Shown here: positions 54,935 through 64,000 of the stretch, piece after piece
How the letters are laid out: every line of letters starts with the position of its first letter
Position numbering within the stretch: position 1 is the stretch's first letter
Notes under the pieces: generated by a model
What the model was told of the DNA's origin: nothing
Database searches by the model: none
What the model saw: the letters and a program-made list of their open reading frames with translations, nothing else
Assembly: GCF_050278625.1 (NCBI RefSeq)
Contig: NZ_JBNNTI010000001.1
Location: 372,001 to 436,000, forward strand
Source of the DNA: Viridibacillus sp050278625
GTDB taxonomy: Bacteria > Bacillota > Bacilli > Bacillales_A > Planococcaceae
Length of the DNA stretch: 64,000 bases
Direction: 5' to 3'
Made by a program: the position numbers and the translations under genes

Positions 54935-54980
54935 TAAAAAACTAGCATGAGAGAATTCCGATTCTCATGCTAGTTTTTTT
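54935..54980 (-). terminator. Intrinsic terminator after pyrE
   Basis: AAAAAACTAGCATGAGA and TCTCATGCTAGTTTTTT are perfectly complementary around a short loop; T-run on both strands. It ends the pyrimidine operon. Confidence 0.95.
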
Positions 54981-55000
54981 GAATGCCTAAATTAAATATA

Positions 55001-55633
55001 TTATTTTAATTTCCCTGCTTTTAAATCCTTATGCCATTGCAGTAAACCTGGAATGTCTGATTCATCAATAGCACCTGATTCTTTTGCCGCTTCAACTAAC
55101 GCTTCGAAGTTTGATAGGCTATAGTAAGGAACACCAACTTCTTCAAAGGCTTGTTCAGCACGCGGTAATTTATATGAATACACTGAAACAACACCAAGTA
55201 CTTCTGCCCCTTCACGACGAAGTGCTTCTACAGCTGTAATGCTTGAGCCACCTGTTGAAATGATATCTTCTACTACAACTACCTTTTGACCTGTTGAAAG
55301 TTTCCCTTCTGTTTGGTTACCACGACCATGGTCTTTTGGTTTTGAACGTACATATACCATTGGTAAGTCTAAAATATCACTTACCCATGCTGCATGCGGA
55401 ATCCCTGCTGTTGCTGTACCAGCTACTACGTCTGTTTCTGGGAAGTTTTCTTTAATAAGCGCTGCAAGACCGTTTGCGATTGTTGTACGTACTTTTGGAT
55501 AAGAAATCGTTAAACGTGTATCACAGTAGATTGGTGATTTAATACCTGAAGCCCAAGTAAATGGATCATTCGGACTTAGTTCTACCGCTCCTACTTCTAA
55601 CATGCCTTGTGCTACTTCTTTTTGAATTGTCAT
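55001..55633 (-). CDS. pyrE: Orotate phosphoribosyltransferase
   Basis: PyrE joins orotate and PRPP to make OMP. The 210 aa carry the PRPP-binding VVVVEDIISTGGSS and NDPFTWASGIKSPIYCDTR. ATG 55633 overlaps the pyrF stop (TAATG), and GGGGAGG is correctly spaced; the frame is open to 55651 inside pyrF. Last gene of the operon. Confidence 0.97.
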   Translation of the reverse strand: MTIQKEVAQGMLEVGAVELSPNDPFTWASGIKSPIYCDTRLTISYPKVRTTIANGLAALIKENFPETDVVAGTATAGIPHAAWVSDILDLPMVYVRSKPKDHGRGNQTEGKLSTGQKVVVVEDIISTGGSSITAVEALRREGAEVLGVVSVYSYKLPRAEQAFEEVGVPYYSLSNFEALVEAAKESGAIDESDIPGLLQWHKDLKAGKLK

Positions 55634-56343
55634 TATTGTTGTCCTCCCCATAATTGTTGTACAGCATGGTACGATTCAACTGGATTTTCTGCTTGAGTTA
55701 TTGCACGCCCTACTACGATTTGCGTCGAGCTTTCTTGACGTGCGAAATCAGGTGTAGCAACACGTTTTTGATCATGTGCTGCACCACCAGCCATACGAAT
55801 TCCTGGTGTTACTTTTAAGAAGCTTTCTCCACATATTTCGCTGATTGCTTTTGCTTCAAGTACAGAGCAAACTATACCATCTAAACCCGCTGATTGTGCT
55901 AACTTGGCATAATGCAGTACTGATTGATCTAATGATAAATTGATTTTTTGCTCGTTTTGCATTTGCTCTTCAGTCGTTGAAGTTAACTGAGTTACCGCAA
56001 TTAAAGCTGGTCGCTCTTTACCAGCCTCCGTTCCCTCTATTAGACCTTCAAGAGCAGCCGTCATCATATTGGAGCCGCCTGCAGCATGGACATTGACTAG
56101 ATCTACACCTAGTTTTGCTAAGCCTTTCATCGCTGATTTCACCGTATTTGGAATATCATGCAGTTTTAAATCTAAAAATATGTCGTGACCTTGCGCTTTA
56201 ATTTTGCGAATGATGTCTGGCCCTTCTTGTAAATAAAGCTCAAGACCCACCTTCACAAATAGTGGCTCGTTGAACTGAGAAAGAAATGTCATTACTTTCT
56301 GTTCATCTGAAAAATCTAACGCGATAATAGGCTTATCATTCAT
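55633..56343 (-). CDS. pyrF: Orotidine 5'-phosphate decarboxylase
   Basis: PyrF decarboxylates OMP to UMP. The 236-aa barrel contains the catalytic DLKLHDIPNTV and IIALDFSD at the N-terminus. It abuts pyrD (TAA directly followed by ATG). Confidence 0.97.
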   Translation of the reverse strand: MNDKPIIALDFSDEQKVMTFLSQFNEPLFVKVGLELYLQEGPDIIRKIKAQGHDIFLDLKLHDIPNTVKSAMKGLAKLGVDLVNVHAAGGSNMMTAALEGLIEGTEAGKERPALIAVTQLTSTTEEQMQNEQKINLSLDQSVLHYAKLAQSAGLDGIVCSVLEAKAISEICGESFLKVTPGIRMAGGAAHDQKRVATPDFARQESSTQIVVGRAITQAENPVESYHAVQQLWGGQQ

Positions 56344-57255
56344 TTAGCGGTGGCTCCTTCCAATTACATCTGTTATTTTGTCATAACCTAATTCATCTAG
56401 CTTTTGTGGTAATGCTTCAATGATATTTGGGCATACAAATGGATCCACAAAGTTGGCAGTACCTACTGCTACAGCACTCGCCCCCACAGATAGGAAGTCG
56501 ATAACATCCTCTGCAGTTGCAACTCCACCCATTCCAATAATAGGAATATTGACATTTCGACTTACTTCATGGACCATGCGAATTGCTACTGGTTTTACAG
56601 CCGGACCTGATAAACCTCCGGTACCATTAGCAATAATCGGTTTTCCCGTTTTCGGATGTAGACGCATACCGATCAATGTATTAATCATCGTAATACCATC
56701 TGCTCCGCCTGCTTCTACAGCTTTAGCAACTTCAGAAATATTCGTTACATTTGGTGATAGCTTTACATAGACTGGTACATCTGACACAGCCTTTACTGCA
56801 GCCGTTAAGTCACTTGCTGATTGTGGATCTGTACCGAATTGAATCCCGCCACATTTAACATTTGGACAAGAAATATTCAACTCTAATGCATGTACATTTG
56901 GTGCTTTTGAAATAGCTTCTGCTACTGCTACATAATCAGCAGTCTCTGTTCCAGCAACATTTGCAATAATCGGTACATCATATTTTTCTAACCAAGGAAG
57001 TTCATGTGTTAACACATGCTTTAGCCCTGGATTTTGTAAGCCAATGGCATTCAACATACCCGCTGCTGTTTCAGCAACACGTGGTGTTGGGTTACCCGAG
57101 CGCGTTTCTAATGTTGTAGCTTTAATCATGATTGCACCTAACTGAGATAGATCATAAAGTTGTGCATATTCTTGTCCAAATCCGAAGCACCCTGAAGCTG
57201 GGATAATTGGGTTTTTTAATGATAATCCTGGTAATTCGATTTGTAATCTATTCAT
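56344..57255 (-). CDS. pyrD: Dihydroorotate dehydrogenase B, catalytic subunit (NAD+, PyrD)
   Basis: PyrDB oxidises dihydroorotate with FMN, passing electrons to PyrK and NAD+. The 303 aa have the class 1B active-site Cys in ISCPNVKCGG and the FMN/substrate segments NTLIGMRLHP and GMGGVATAEDV. The ATG overlaps the pyrK stop by four bases. Confidence 0.96.
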   Translation of the reverse strand: MNRLQIELPGLSLKNPIIPASGCFGFGQEYAQLYDLSQLGAIMIKATTLETRSGNPTPRVAETAAGMLNAIGLQNPGLKHVLTHELPWLEKYDVPIIANVAGTETADYVAVAEAISKAPNVHALELNISCPNVKCGGIQFGTDPQSASDLTAAVKAVSDVPVYVKLSPNVTNISEVAKAVEAGGADGITMINTLIGMRLHPKTGKPIIANGTGGLSGPAVKPVAIRMVHEVSRNVNIPIIGMGGVATAEDVIDFLSVGASAVAVGTANFVDPFVCPNIIEALPQKLDELGYDKITDVIGRSHR

Positions 57256-58028
57256 AGCTTCACAACTCCTCTCGGGAAGACTGGACCGTCAGAACAGATC
57301 TTCAAGTATTCTTTATCAGTTGTATCTGTGGTATTACATACGCAGGCGAAACAAGCTCCAATACCGCAGCCCATGCGTTCTTCAAAGGATAGGAAACCTT
57401 TTTTATCTGGATAAGTTTGCTCTAATGCTGCTAGCATTGGCGTTGGTCCACAGCTATAAAAAACATCAAAAGAAGGTGCTTTATCTTTTAAAAAGTCTGT
57501 GACAAATCCTTTTGTCCCCTGACTACCATCAGCTGTTACGATATATGTGTCATCTAACTCGGAAAACTGTTTTTCATAAAAGACGTTGTTTTCAGATTGG
57601 AAGCCTAGTACGTGAATTGTACGTACTCCCTTTGCATGTAATTCTTTTGAAAGCTGATACAAAGGAGGAACCCCAATACCACCACCAACTAAAAGTGCTG
57701 TTTGACCTGGTTCTGCTTCTTCTACAGGGAAACCGTGTCCTAGCGGTCCAAGTATATCCACTTCTTCACCTAGTCGTTTTGCCGATAAGATTGTTGTTCC
57801 ACGCCCTTCTGCACGGTAAATCATTGTGAACTGCAATAGTTCATGATTAATGGATGCAATACTAATCGGTCTTCTCAGTAATGGTTCAAATGTATCCGTT
57901 ACACGTACATGGACAAATTGACCTGGTTGTTTCATATCAAGGACCAACTGACCAGTTAAGGTCAGCTCAAAAATATCCTCTGCGATTTTCTGGTGGCGTA
58001 CAACTTGCATACGTTCTTGGTGAATCAT
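57252..58028 (-). CDS. pyrK: Dihydroorotate dehydrogenase B, electron-transfer subunit PyrK
   Basis: PyrK carries FAD and a [2Fe-2S] cluster. The 258 aa have the FAD motif RRPISIAS, the NAD-binding LLVGGGIGVPPL and the C-terminal cluster cysteines CGIGACFAC and, further on, Cys in LKICSDGP. The ATG overlaps the carB stop by four bases. Confidence 0.96.
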   Translation of the reverse strand: MIHQERMQVVRHQKIAEDIFELTLTGQLVLDMKQPGQFVHVRVTDTFEPLLRRPISIASINHELLQFTMIYRAEGRGTTILSAKRLGEEVDILGPLGHGFPVEEAEPGQTALLVGGGIGVPPLYQLSKELHAKGVRTIHVLGFQSENNVFYEKQFSELDDTYIVTADGSQGTKGFVTDFLKDKAPSFDVFYSCGPTPMLAALEQTYPDKKGFLSFEERMGCGIGACFACVCNTTDTTDKEYLKICSDGPVFPRGVVKL

Positions 58029-61000
58029 CCTCGCACCTCCTGCTTAGGCATTTCTTCAGCTGTGAAGGTCATAGATTCGATTACTCGAAGCATTGCCTCT
58101 GCAGTATCAAGAGATGTTAAGCATGGAACCCCATTTTCTACTGATTCACGGCGGATACGGAAGCCGTCACGTGCAGGTTGTTTTCCTTTTGTTAATGTAT
58201 TGACGATTAATTGCGCACCGCCATTTTGGATAACGTCAAGTAAAGTAGGACCATTCGATCCGATTTTATCAACAACGCTTACTTTTAAACCTGCTTCCTC
58301 AATCGCTTTCGCAGTTCCTGGTGTTGCTAAGATGCTGTATCCGATATTTGTAAAGCGTTTAGCTAAAGCAATTGCTTCGTCTTTATCTTTGTCTGCTACC
58401 GTCATTAATACTGACCCGTGATCCTTAATATCCATACCCGCTGCTACTAGACCTTTATATAGTGCTTTTTCTAATGTGCTGTCTTTACCCATTACTTCAC
58501 CTGTTGATTTCATTTCAGGTCCTAATGTAATGTCTACACGACGTAGTTTCGCAAAGCTGAATACAGGTACCTTCACGTAAACACCTTGTTGAATCGGCGC
58601 TAAGCCAGTAGGGTAACCTTGTTCAACAATTGATTGGCCAAGTATCGCTTTTGTTGCAATATTCGCCATTGGTAAGTTCGTAATTTTGCTTAAGAACGGT
58701 ACTGTACGAGATGCACGCGGGTTTACTTCAATAACATATACTTCGTCTTCAGAAATTACATATTGGATGTTCATTAACCCTTTGATTTCCAACCCTTTTG
58801 CTAAACGAGTTGTATAGTCAGTTAATGTATCAATATGTTTTTGAGACAGTTGTTGAGGAGGATATACTGCAATCGAGTCACCTGAGTGAACACCTGCACG
58901 TTCGATATGTTCCATAATACCTGGAATTAAGACGTTTTCACCGTCACAAATCGCATCTACTTCAATTTCTGTACCCGTTAAATATCTGTCGACTAATACT
59001 GGGTGCTCTGGACTAGCCTCAACTGCATGCTCCATGTAATATTGTAGTTCTTCTTCGTTATAAACGATTTCCATTGCGCGTCCACCAAGTACATATGATG
59101 GTCTCACTAAAACTGGGAATCCAATTCTCTTAGCAATAACTATTGCTTCCTCCGCAGAAGTCGCCGTTTTACCCATTGGTTGTGGGATGCCGATTTCATT
59201 TAATGCTTCCTCGAAGCGATCACGTGATTCAGCGCGGTCTATTGCATCTAGTGATGTTCCTAGGATTTTCACGCCTCGTGCTTCTAATTTATCTGCTAGG
59301 TTAATCGCTGTTTGACCACCGAATTGCACTACAACACCTTTTGGTTGTTCAAGATCAATGATGTGCATAACATCTTCAATTGTTAATGGTTCAAAGTAAA
59401 GCTTATCAGAGATTGAGAAGTCTGTTGAAACTGTTTCTGGGTTTGAGTTAATAATGATCGCCTCATAACCTGCTTCTTTAATCGCCCATACTGAGTGTAC
59501 TGTTGCGTAGTCAAACTCTACCCCTTGTCCGATACGAATTGGACCTGACCCAAGCACGATTACAGATTCACGATCTGATTTGTTTGATTCGTTCTCTTCT
59601 TCGTATGTGCCGTAGAAGTATGGTGTTTCTGACTCAAATTCTGCAGCACATGTGTCTACCATTTTGTAAACTGGCACGATGCCATTTTCTTTACGGAAAT
59701 CATAGACTACATCTGCTGTTGTATTCCAAATTTTCGCAACTGTTTCATCAGCAAATCCAATACGTTTTGCTTGTCGCAATACTGCTTTGTCATGAGGATT
59801 ATCTTTTAATACAGTTTCATAATCGACAATGTTTTTAAATTTATTTAAGAAAAATAAATCGATTTGGCTCCAGTCATGGATTGTTTCGATTGTCACACCT
59901 CTACGTAACGCTTCTCCTAGGAAAAATAATCGCTCATCTCCAGCTTTACGGATACGTTTTTCAATCCATTGATCTGATAGATCTTCAGAATTCTTCATTT
60001 CAATATGTTTATGGCCAGTTTCAAGTGAACGAACTGCTTTTAACATAGCTTCCTCGAAGTTGCGGCCGATTGCCATAACTTCACCAGTTGCTTTCATTTG
60101 AGTTCCTAAGTTACGTTTTGCATTTTCGAATTTATCGAAAGGCCAGCGTGGAATTTTTGCAACAACATAGTCAAGTGCCGGTTCGAAGCAAGCGTAAGTT
60201 TTACCTGTAACAGGGTTCATCATTTCATCAAGTGTTAGACCAACTGCGATTTTCGCAGCAAGCTTCGCAATTGGGTAACCAGTTGCTTTTGAAGCAAGTG
60301 CTGATGATCGTGATACACGTGGGTTTACTTCAATAATGTAGTAATTGAAACTATGTGGATCAAGGGCTAGTTGAACGTTACAACCACCTTCGATTTTAAG
60401 TGCACGAATGATTTTAAGTGATACATTACGAAGCATATGATATTCGCGATCTGATAAAGTTTGAGATGGTGCAACTACAATTGAATCACCTGTATGAATC
60501 CCAACTGGGTCAACATTTTCCATGTTACAAACTACGATTGCATTGTCATTCGAGTCACGCATTACTTCATATTCAATTTCTTTGAAACCCGCGATTGATT
60601 TTTCTAATAAACATTGTGTTACCGGGCTATATTTTAAACCTGATGTCACGATTTCGTTTAAATCTTGCTCGTTATGACAAATACCACCACCAGTTCCACC
60701 TAGTGTGAATGCTGGACGAACGATTACTGGATAACCTATTTTATCAACAAAAGCATGTGCTTCTTCTAAGTTGTGGATAATGTCTGATTCTGGTACTGGA
60801 ACCCCTAACTCGTACATTAAGTTACGGAATAAGTCACGGTCTTCCGCTTTATTGATAGCATCAAGTTTTGTACCAAGAATTTCGATGTTTAATTCATCTA
60901 AAATGCCTGATTCATGTAATTCGATAGCCATATTCAAGCCTGTTTGGCCTCCTAAAGTTGGTAGGACTGCATCTGGGCGTTCTTTACGAATAATACGTGA

Positions 61001-61222
61001 AACAAACTCCAATGTTATTGGTTCGATGTACACTTTATCAGCGATTTCAGTATCCGTCATAATTGTTGCTGGATTTGAGTTAATTAAAATGACACGGTAG
61101 CCCTCTTCTTTTAATGATAGACAAGCTTGTGTTCCTGCATAGTCGAATTCTGCAGCTTGTCCAATTACGATTGGGCCTGAGCCGATTACTAAAATGGTTT
61201 TGATATCTTGACGTTTAGGCAT
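58025..61222 (-). CDS. carB: Carbamoyl-phosphate synthase, large subunit
   Basis: CarB makes carbamoyl phosphate from ammonia, bicarbonate and two ATP. The 1065 aa have the duplicated ATP-grasp halves (GSGPIVIGQAAEFDYAG; GSGPIRIGQGVEFDYAT), each with its own NPRVSRSSALASK/NPRASRTVPFLSK segment, and a C-terminal MGS-like allosteric domain. The start overlaps carA by eight bases. Confidence 0.97.
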   Translation of the reverse strand: MPKRQDIKTILVIGSGPIVIGQAAEFDYAGTQACLSLKEEGYRVILINSNPATIMTDTEIADKVYIEPITLEFVSRIIRKERPDAVLPTLGGQTGLNMAIELHESGILDELNIEILGTKLDAINKAEDRDLFRNLMYELGVPVPESDIIHNLEEAHAFVDKIGYPVIVRPAFTLGGTGGGICHNEQDLNEIVTSGLKYSPVTQCLLEKSIAGFKEIEYEVMRDSNDNAIVVCNMENVDPVGIHTGDSIVVAPSQTLSDREYHMLRNVSLKIIRALKIEGGCNVQLALDPHSFNYYIIEVNPRVSRSSALASKATGYPIAKLAAKIAVGLTLDEMMNPVTGKTYACFEPALDYVVAKIPRWPFDKFENAKRNLGTQMKATGEVMAIGRNFEEAMLKAVRSLETGHKHIEMKNSEDLSDQWIEKRIRKAGDERLFFLGEALRRGVTIETIHDWSQIDLFFLNKFKNIVDYETVLKDNPHDKAVLRQAKRIGFADETVAKIWNTTADVVYDFRKENGIVPVYKMVDTCAAEFESETPYFYGTYEEENESNKSDRESVIVLGSGPIRIGQGVEFDYATVHSVWAIKEAGYEAIIINSNPETVSTDFSISDKLYFEPLTIEDVMHIIDLEQPKGVVVQFGGQTAINLADKLEARGVKILGTSLDAIDRAESRDRFEEALNEIGIPQPMGKTATSAEEAIVIAKRIGFPVLVRPSYVLGGRAMEIVYNEEELQYYMEHAVEASPEHPVLVDRYLTGTEIEVDAICDGENVLIPGIMEHIERAGVHSGDSIAVYPPQQLSQKHIDTLTDYTTRLAKGLEIKGLMNIQYVISEDEVYVIEVNPRASRTVPFLSKITNLPMANIATKAILGQSIVEQGYPTGLAPIQQGVYVKVPVFSFAKLRRVDITLGPEMKSTGEVMGKDSTLEKALYKGLVAAGMDIKDHGSVLMTVADKDKDEAIALAKRFTNIGYSILATPGTAKAIEEAGLKVSVVDKIGSNGPTLLDVIQNGGAQLIVNTLTKGKQPARDGFRIRRESVENGVPCLTSLDTAEAMLRVIESMTFTAEEMPKQEVRG

Positions 61223-62315
61223 GGTGTTGCTCCTTTCTAGTATCTACATTCATTAACTCGATAAATTCATCAAATAAATGGTTTGAATCTTCTGGTCCTG
61301 GTGATGCTTCTGGATGATATTGTACTGTGAATACTGGGTGTTCTTTATGTTTTAGACCTTCGATTGTTCCGTCATTTAATGCAAGGTGCGTAACTTCTAA
61401 CCCAGTTCCTTCTAGGGAAGCTGGATCGATTGCATATCCATGGTTTTGTGATGTTAGTTCAGTACGTCCCGTTTTTAGTTCTTTTACTGGATGATTAGCA
61501 CCACGGTGTCCAAATTTAAGCTTGAATGAATCTGCGCCACAAGCTAGTGCGAAAAGTTGATGCCCTAAGCAAATACCGAACATTGGCACTTTTCCGATTA
61601 GATTTTTAATTGTTTCAATCGCTACTGGTACATCTTTTGGATCTCCAGGTCCGTTTGATAACATAATACCATCTGGATATAATGCTAAAATCTCGTCCGC
61701 TGGCATATTGTAAGGCACTACAACAACGTCACAGTCACGTTTGTTTAACTCTCGCAAAATACCATGCTTCATACCGAAGTCAATTAATACGACCTTTTTA
61801 CCACGACCTGGGCTTGGATATGGTGTTTTTGTAGAAACTTGTTCTACTTGGTTTGTAGGGAATGTAGTTGCTTTAAGTTTTGCCACTACTGCTTCAACAT
61901 CCACATCTTCACCTGCAGCAGTTAGTGCAGCTTTAATTGAACCTTCTTCACGAATCAAACGAGTTAACTTTCTTGTATCGATTCCTTCGATACCAGGGAT
62001 TCTTTTCATTTTGAAAAATTCATCTAGTGTTGTGTCACAACGGAAATTTGATGGTGTTTGAGCTAATTCGCGAACTACAAACCCTTTTATTGAAGGATCG
62101 ATTGTTTCAAAATCGTCTCGATTAATACCATAGTTACCGATTAAGGGATATGTCATTGTTACAATTTGTCCTGCAAATGATGGGTCAGACAACGTTTCTT
62201 GATAGCCTGTCATTCCTGTTGTAAATACAACTTCTCCGTTTGACGCTAAGTCACTACCAAAGGCTTCTCCTTCAAATACGATACCATTTTCTAGAATTAA
62301 CTTTCTGTTTGTCAT
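61215..62315 (-). CDS. carA: Carbamoyl-phosphate synthase, small subunit
   Basis: CarA is the glutamine amidotransferase subunit. The 366 aa show the class I GATase triad: Cys in GICLGHQLF and His/Glu in VQYHPEASPGPED. ATG 62315 is chosen: GGGAGG lies eight bases upstream and it overlaps the pyrC stop by four bases; the open frame to 62330 is unneeded. Confidence 0.96.
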   Translation of the reverse strand: MTNRKLILENGIVFEGEAFGSDLASNGEVVFTTGMTGYQETLSDPSFAGQIVTMTYPLIGNYGINRDDFETIDPSIKGFVVRELAQTPSNFRCDTTLDEFFKMKRIPGIEGIDTRKLTRLIREEGSIKAALTAAGEDVDVEAVVAKLKATTFPTNQVEQVSTKTPYPSPGRGKKVVLIDFGMKHGILRELNKRDCDVVVVPYNMPADEILALYPDGIMLSNGPGDPKDVPVAIETIKNLIGKVPMFGICLGHQLFALACGADSFKLKFGHRGANHPVKELKTGRTELTSQNHGYAIDPASLEGTGLEVTHLALNDGTIEGLKHKEHPVFTVQYHPEASPGPEDSNHLFDEFIELMNVDTRKEQHHA

Positions 62316-63589
62316 TGTACTTCCTCCCATACGATGTTTCCTTCAAAGATTGTCATAACTGGCCAGCCTTTTGCTGTCCATCCATTGAATGGCGTGTTTC
62401 TACCTTTTGATACGAAACCCTCAGCATCAATTGTTTGTTCCTTATCCAGATCAAGTAAGATTAAATCCGCTGATGTACCAACTTCAATCTTGCCATATGG
62501 TAAGTTGAATAACTCAGCTGGTTTTGCAGCCATCCAATCGATTAATTGTTTTAATGTCCACTTACCTGTTTCAACAAACTTTGTATACAGTAGTGGGAAT
62601 GCTGTTTCAAAACCGACAATCCCGAATGGAGCACCTACCATGCCACAACATTTTTCTTCAACTGTGTGTGGAGCGTGGTCTGTTGCGATACAGTCAATCG
62701 TGCCATCTAGTAAAGCTTCATGTAATGCTTGTAAGTCATCATTCGCACGTAATGGAGGATTCATTTTCCAGTTTGCATCATCTGATGGAATGTCCATTTC
62801 TTCTAATAGAAGGTGGTGCGGACAAACTTCGGCAGTTACGTTTATGCCTGCTGCTTTTGCATCGCGTACTACACGTACCGATTCTTTTGTTGATACGTGA
62901 CATACATGATAATGTGCACCTGCTGCCTCAGCTAGTAGAACGTCACGAGCAATTTGAACAGATTCACAAATTGATGGAATACCTGGTAATCCAAGTTCAT
63001 GATTTCGACGTCCTTCATGCATTACACCGTCGTAGATTAATGAATTATCTTCGCAGTGTGCAACAACTGTCATACCAATTTTTGCTGCATCTTGCATTTG
63101 CTCAAACATTGTTGCAGCTTCTTGTACACCAACACCATCATCAGAGAATGCAACTGCACCATGAGCTTTTAAGTCTGTTAAGTTTGTACGCTTATCCCCA
63201 GATTGTGCGACTGTTAAAGACCCATAAGGTAAAACACGAATGACTGCACTATCTTCAATCAAACTATTTATGTAGTCCAGATTTTCAATTGAATCTGGTA
63301 CTGGCTTTGTGTTAGGCATTGCACAAATTGTTGTGAAACCGCCTTTTGCTGCAGATGCTGTGCCCGTCGCAATCGTTTCTTTATGTTCGAAGCCTGGCTC
63401 ACGAAGATGTACATGGACATCCACAAAGCCTGGAGCTACAATTTTCCCTTGACCATCGATGACTTTGTTAGCTGTTTTGTTTAAGGCTTTTCCGATAGCA
63501 GCAATTTTACCATCTTCAATGAAAATTTCAGTTTTTTTAAGTTCACCTTGCTCATTAAGTATTTGTACGTTTTGAATAAGCTTTGTCAT
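62312..63589 (-). CDS. pyrC: Dihydroorotase
   Basis: PyrC cyclises carbamoyl aspartate. The 425 aa are a type I amidohydrolase with the metal motif DVHVHLREPGFEHKET, CATDHAPHTVEEK near 305 and FSDDGVGVQ. It lies one base after the pyrB stop. Confidence 0.97.
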   Translation of the reverse strand: MTKLIQNVQILNEQGELKKTEIFIEDGKIAAIGKALNKTANKVIDGQGKIVAPGFVDVHVHLREPGFEHKETIATGTASAAKGGFTTICAMPNTKPVPDSIENLDYINSLIEDSAVIRVLPYGSLTVAQSGDKRTNLTDLKAHGAVAFSDDGVGVQEAATMFEQMQDAAKIGMTVVAHCEDNSLIYDGVMHEGRRNHELGLPGIPSICESVQIARDVLLAEAAGAHYHVCHVSTKESVRVVRDAKAAGINVTAEVCPHHLLLEEMDIPSDDANWKMNPPLRANDDLQALHEALLDGTIDCIATDHAPHTVEEKCCGMVGAPFGIVGFETAFPLLYTKFVETGKWTLKQLIDWMAAKPAELFNLPYGKIEVGTSADLILLDLDKEQTIDAEGFVSKGRNTPFNGWTAKGWPVMTIFEGNIVWEEVQ

Positions 63590-63590
63590 T

Positions 63591-64000
63591 TTACATTCTT
63601 CCTTTCAGGATCGTTTCTAAAATAGCCATTCGAATGAATACCCCATTACTTACTTGGTCAAAAATTCTTGAACGTTCGCACTCTACTAAAGTAGAGTCAA
63701 TTTCAACACCACGATTAACCGGTGCAGGGTGCATTATGATTGCACCATCCTTCATTTGTTTTTCACGTTCACTTGTTAAGCCGTATTGTGCATGGTAGTT
63801 TTCCTTAGAGAAGTTCGCATTTCCTTCATGTCTCTCGTGCTGTACACGTAGCAACATAATGACGTCACTTGTCTCGATTAAATCATCCCAACTTTGGTGT
63901 GCTTCAAACTCTCCTTGCCATTCTTTTGGACAAACGAAGTTGACATTTGCACCTAGACTGCGCAATGCATAAGCATCTGATTTTGCCACGCGGCTATGTG
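63591..64000 (-). CDS. pyrB: Aspartate carbamoyltransferase, C-terminal part
   Basis: PyrB condenses carbamoyl phosphate and aspartate. Only the last ~135 residues are present; the gene runs past the right edge. The frame is open to the edge and reads HSRVAKSDAYALRSLGANV, then IIMHPAPVNRGVEID and the C-terminal helix FDQVSNGVFIRMAILETIL. In Bacillus this operon starts with pyrR and pyrP and is controlled by PyrR attenuation; those elements lie outside. Confidence 0.95.
   Translation of the reverse strand, partial: HSRVAKSDAYALRSLGANVNFVCPKEWQGEFEAHQSWDDLIETSDVIMLLRVQHERHEGNANFSKENYHAQYGLTSEREKQMKDGAIIMHPAPVNRGVEIDSTLVECERSRIFDQVSNGVFIRMAILETILKGRM

Noticed and set aside
1..64000. tRNA, rRNA, CRISPR array, prophage or replication origin
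   Set aside because: No cloverleaf with CCA-end features, regular direct repeats, phage genes or DnaA-box cluster was seen by eye.

Overview
The window is a stretch of core chromosome from a low-GC, endospore-forming Firmicute of the order Bacillales. The protein sequences and gene order suggest the Planococcaceae/Caryophanaceae side (Lysinibacillus/Solibacillus-like). That placement is from memory of homologues, not a search. Nearly everything is on the minus strand, so the transcriptional order runs from high to low coordinates. Only rqcH and rpmB, plus the debris after rqcH, lie on the plus strand.

Read in transcription order: (1) 64000-55001, the pyrimidine operon pyrB(partial)-pyrC-carA-carB-pyrK-pyrD-pyrF-pyrE, tightly overlapped and closed by a strong terminator. 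(2) 54867-51275, a small operon behind a clear SAM-I (S-box) riboswitch: a two-domain VOC/glyoxalase-fold protein, then permease, ATPase and binding lipoprotein of a polar-amino-acid ABC importer. (3) 51273-50344, about 1 kb of debris: a decayed DDE transposase, a GC-rich palindromic repeat and a 19-bp palindrome. (4) rqcH on the plus strand, divergent from yicC. (5) 48434-33929, one long housekeeping operon yicC-gmk-rpoZ-coaBC-priA-def-fmt-rsmB-rlmN-prpC-prkC-rsgA-rpe-thiN, ending in a tiny TTG-started spoVM gene. (6) rpmB (plus), divergent from yloU-fakA. (7) sdaAB-sdaAA-recG, then the FapR-controlled fapR-plsX-fabD-fabG and acpP. (8) rnc-smc-ftsY. (9) ylxM-ffh, rpsP-khpA, rimM-trmD, and rplS behind an L19-type leader. 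(10) lepB-rbgA, rnhB-ylqG-ylqH, sucC-sucD-dprA, topA-trmFO. (11) xerC-hslV-hslU(partial), which in Bacillus leads into codY.

The genes cover nucleotide, lipid and coenzyme synthesis, translation initiation and ribosome assembly, protein targeting, chromosome dynamics and a Ser/Thr kinase-phosphatase pair. They are expressed from several promoters separated by well-formed intrinsic terminators. The most individual parts are the S-box/VOC/ABC operon at the pyrE-rqcH junction, the neighbouring mobile debris, the hidden spoVM gene with an unusual C-terminal tail that runs through the rpmB terminator, and the fapR promoter, whose -35 lies inside the recG terminator. I see no tRNA or rRNA genes, CRISPR array, prophage or intact insertion sequence.
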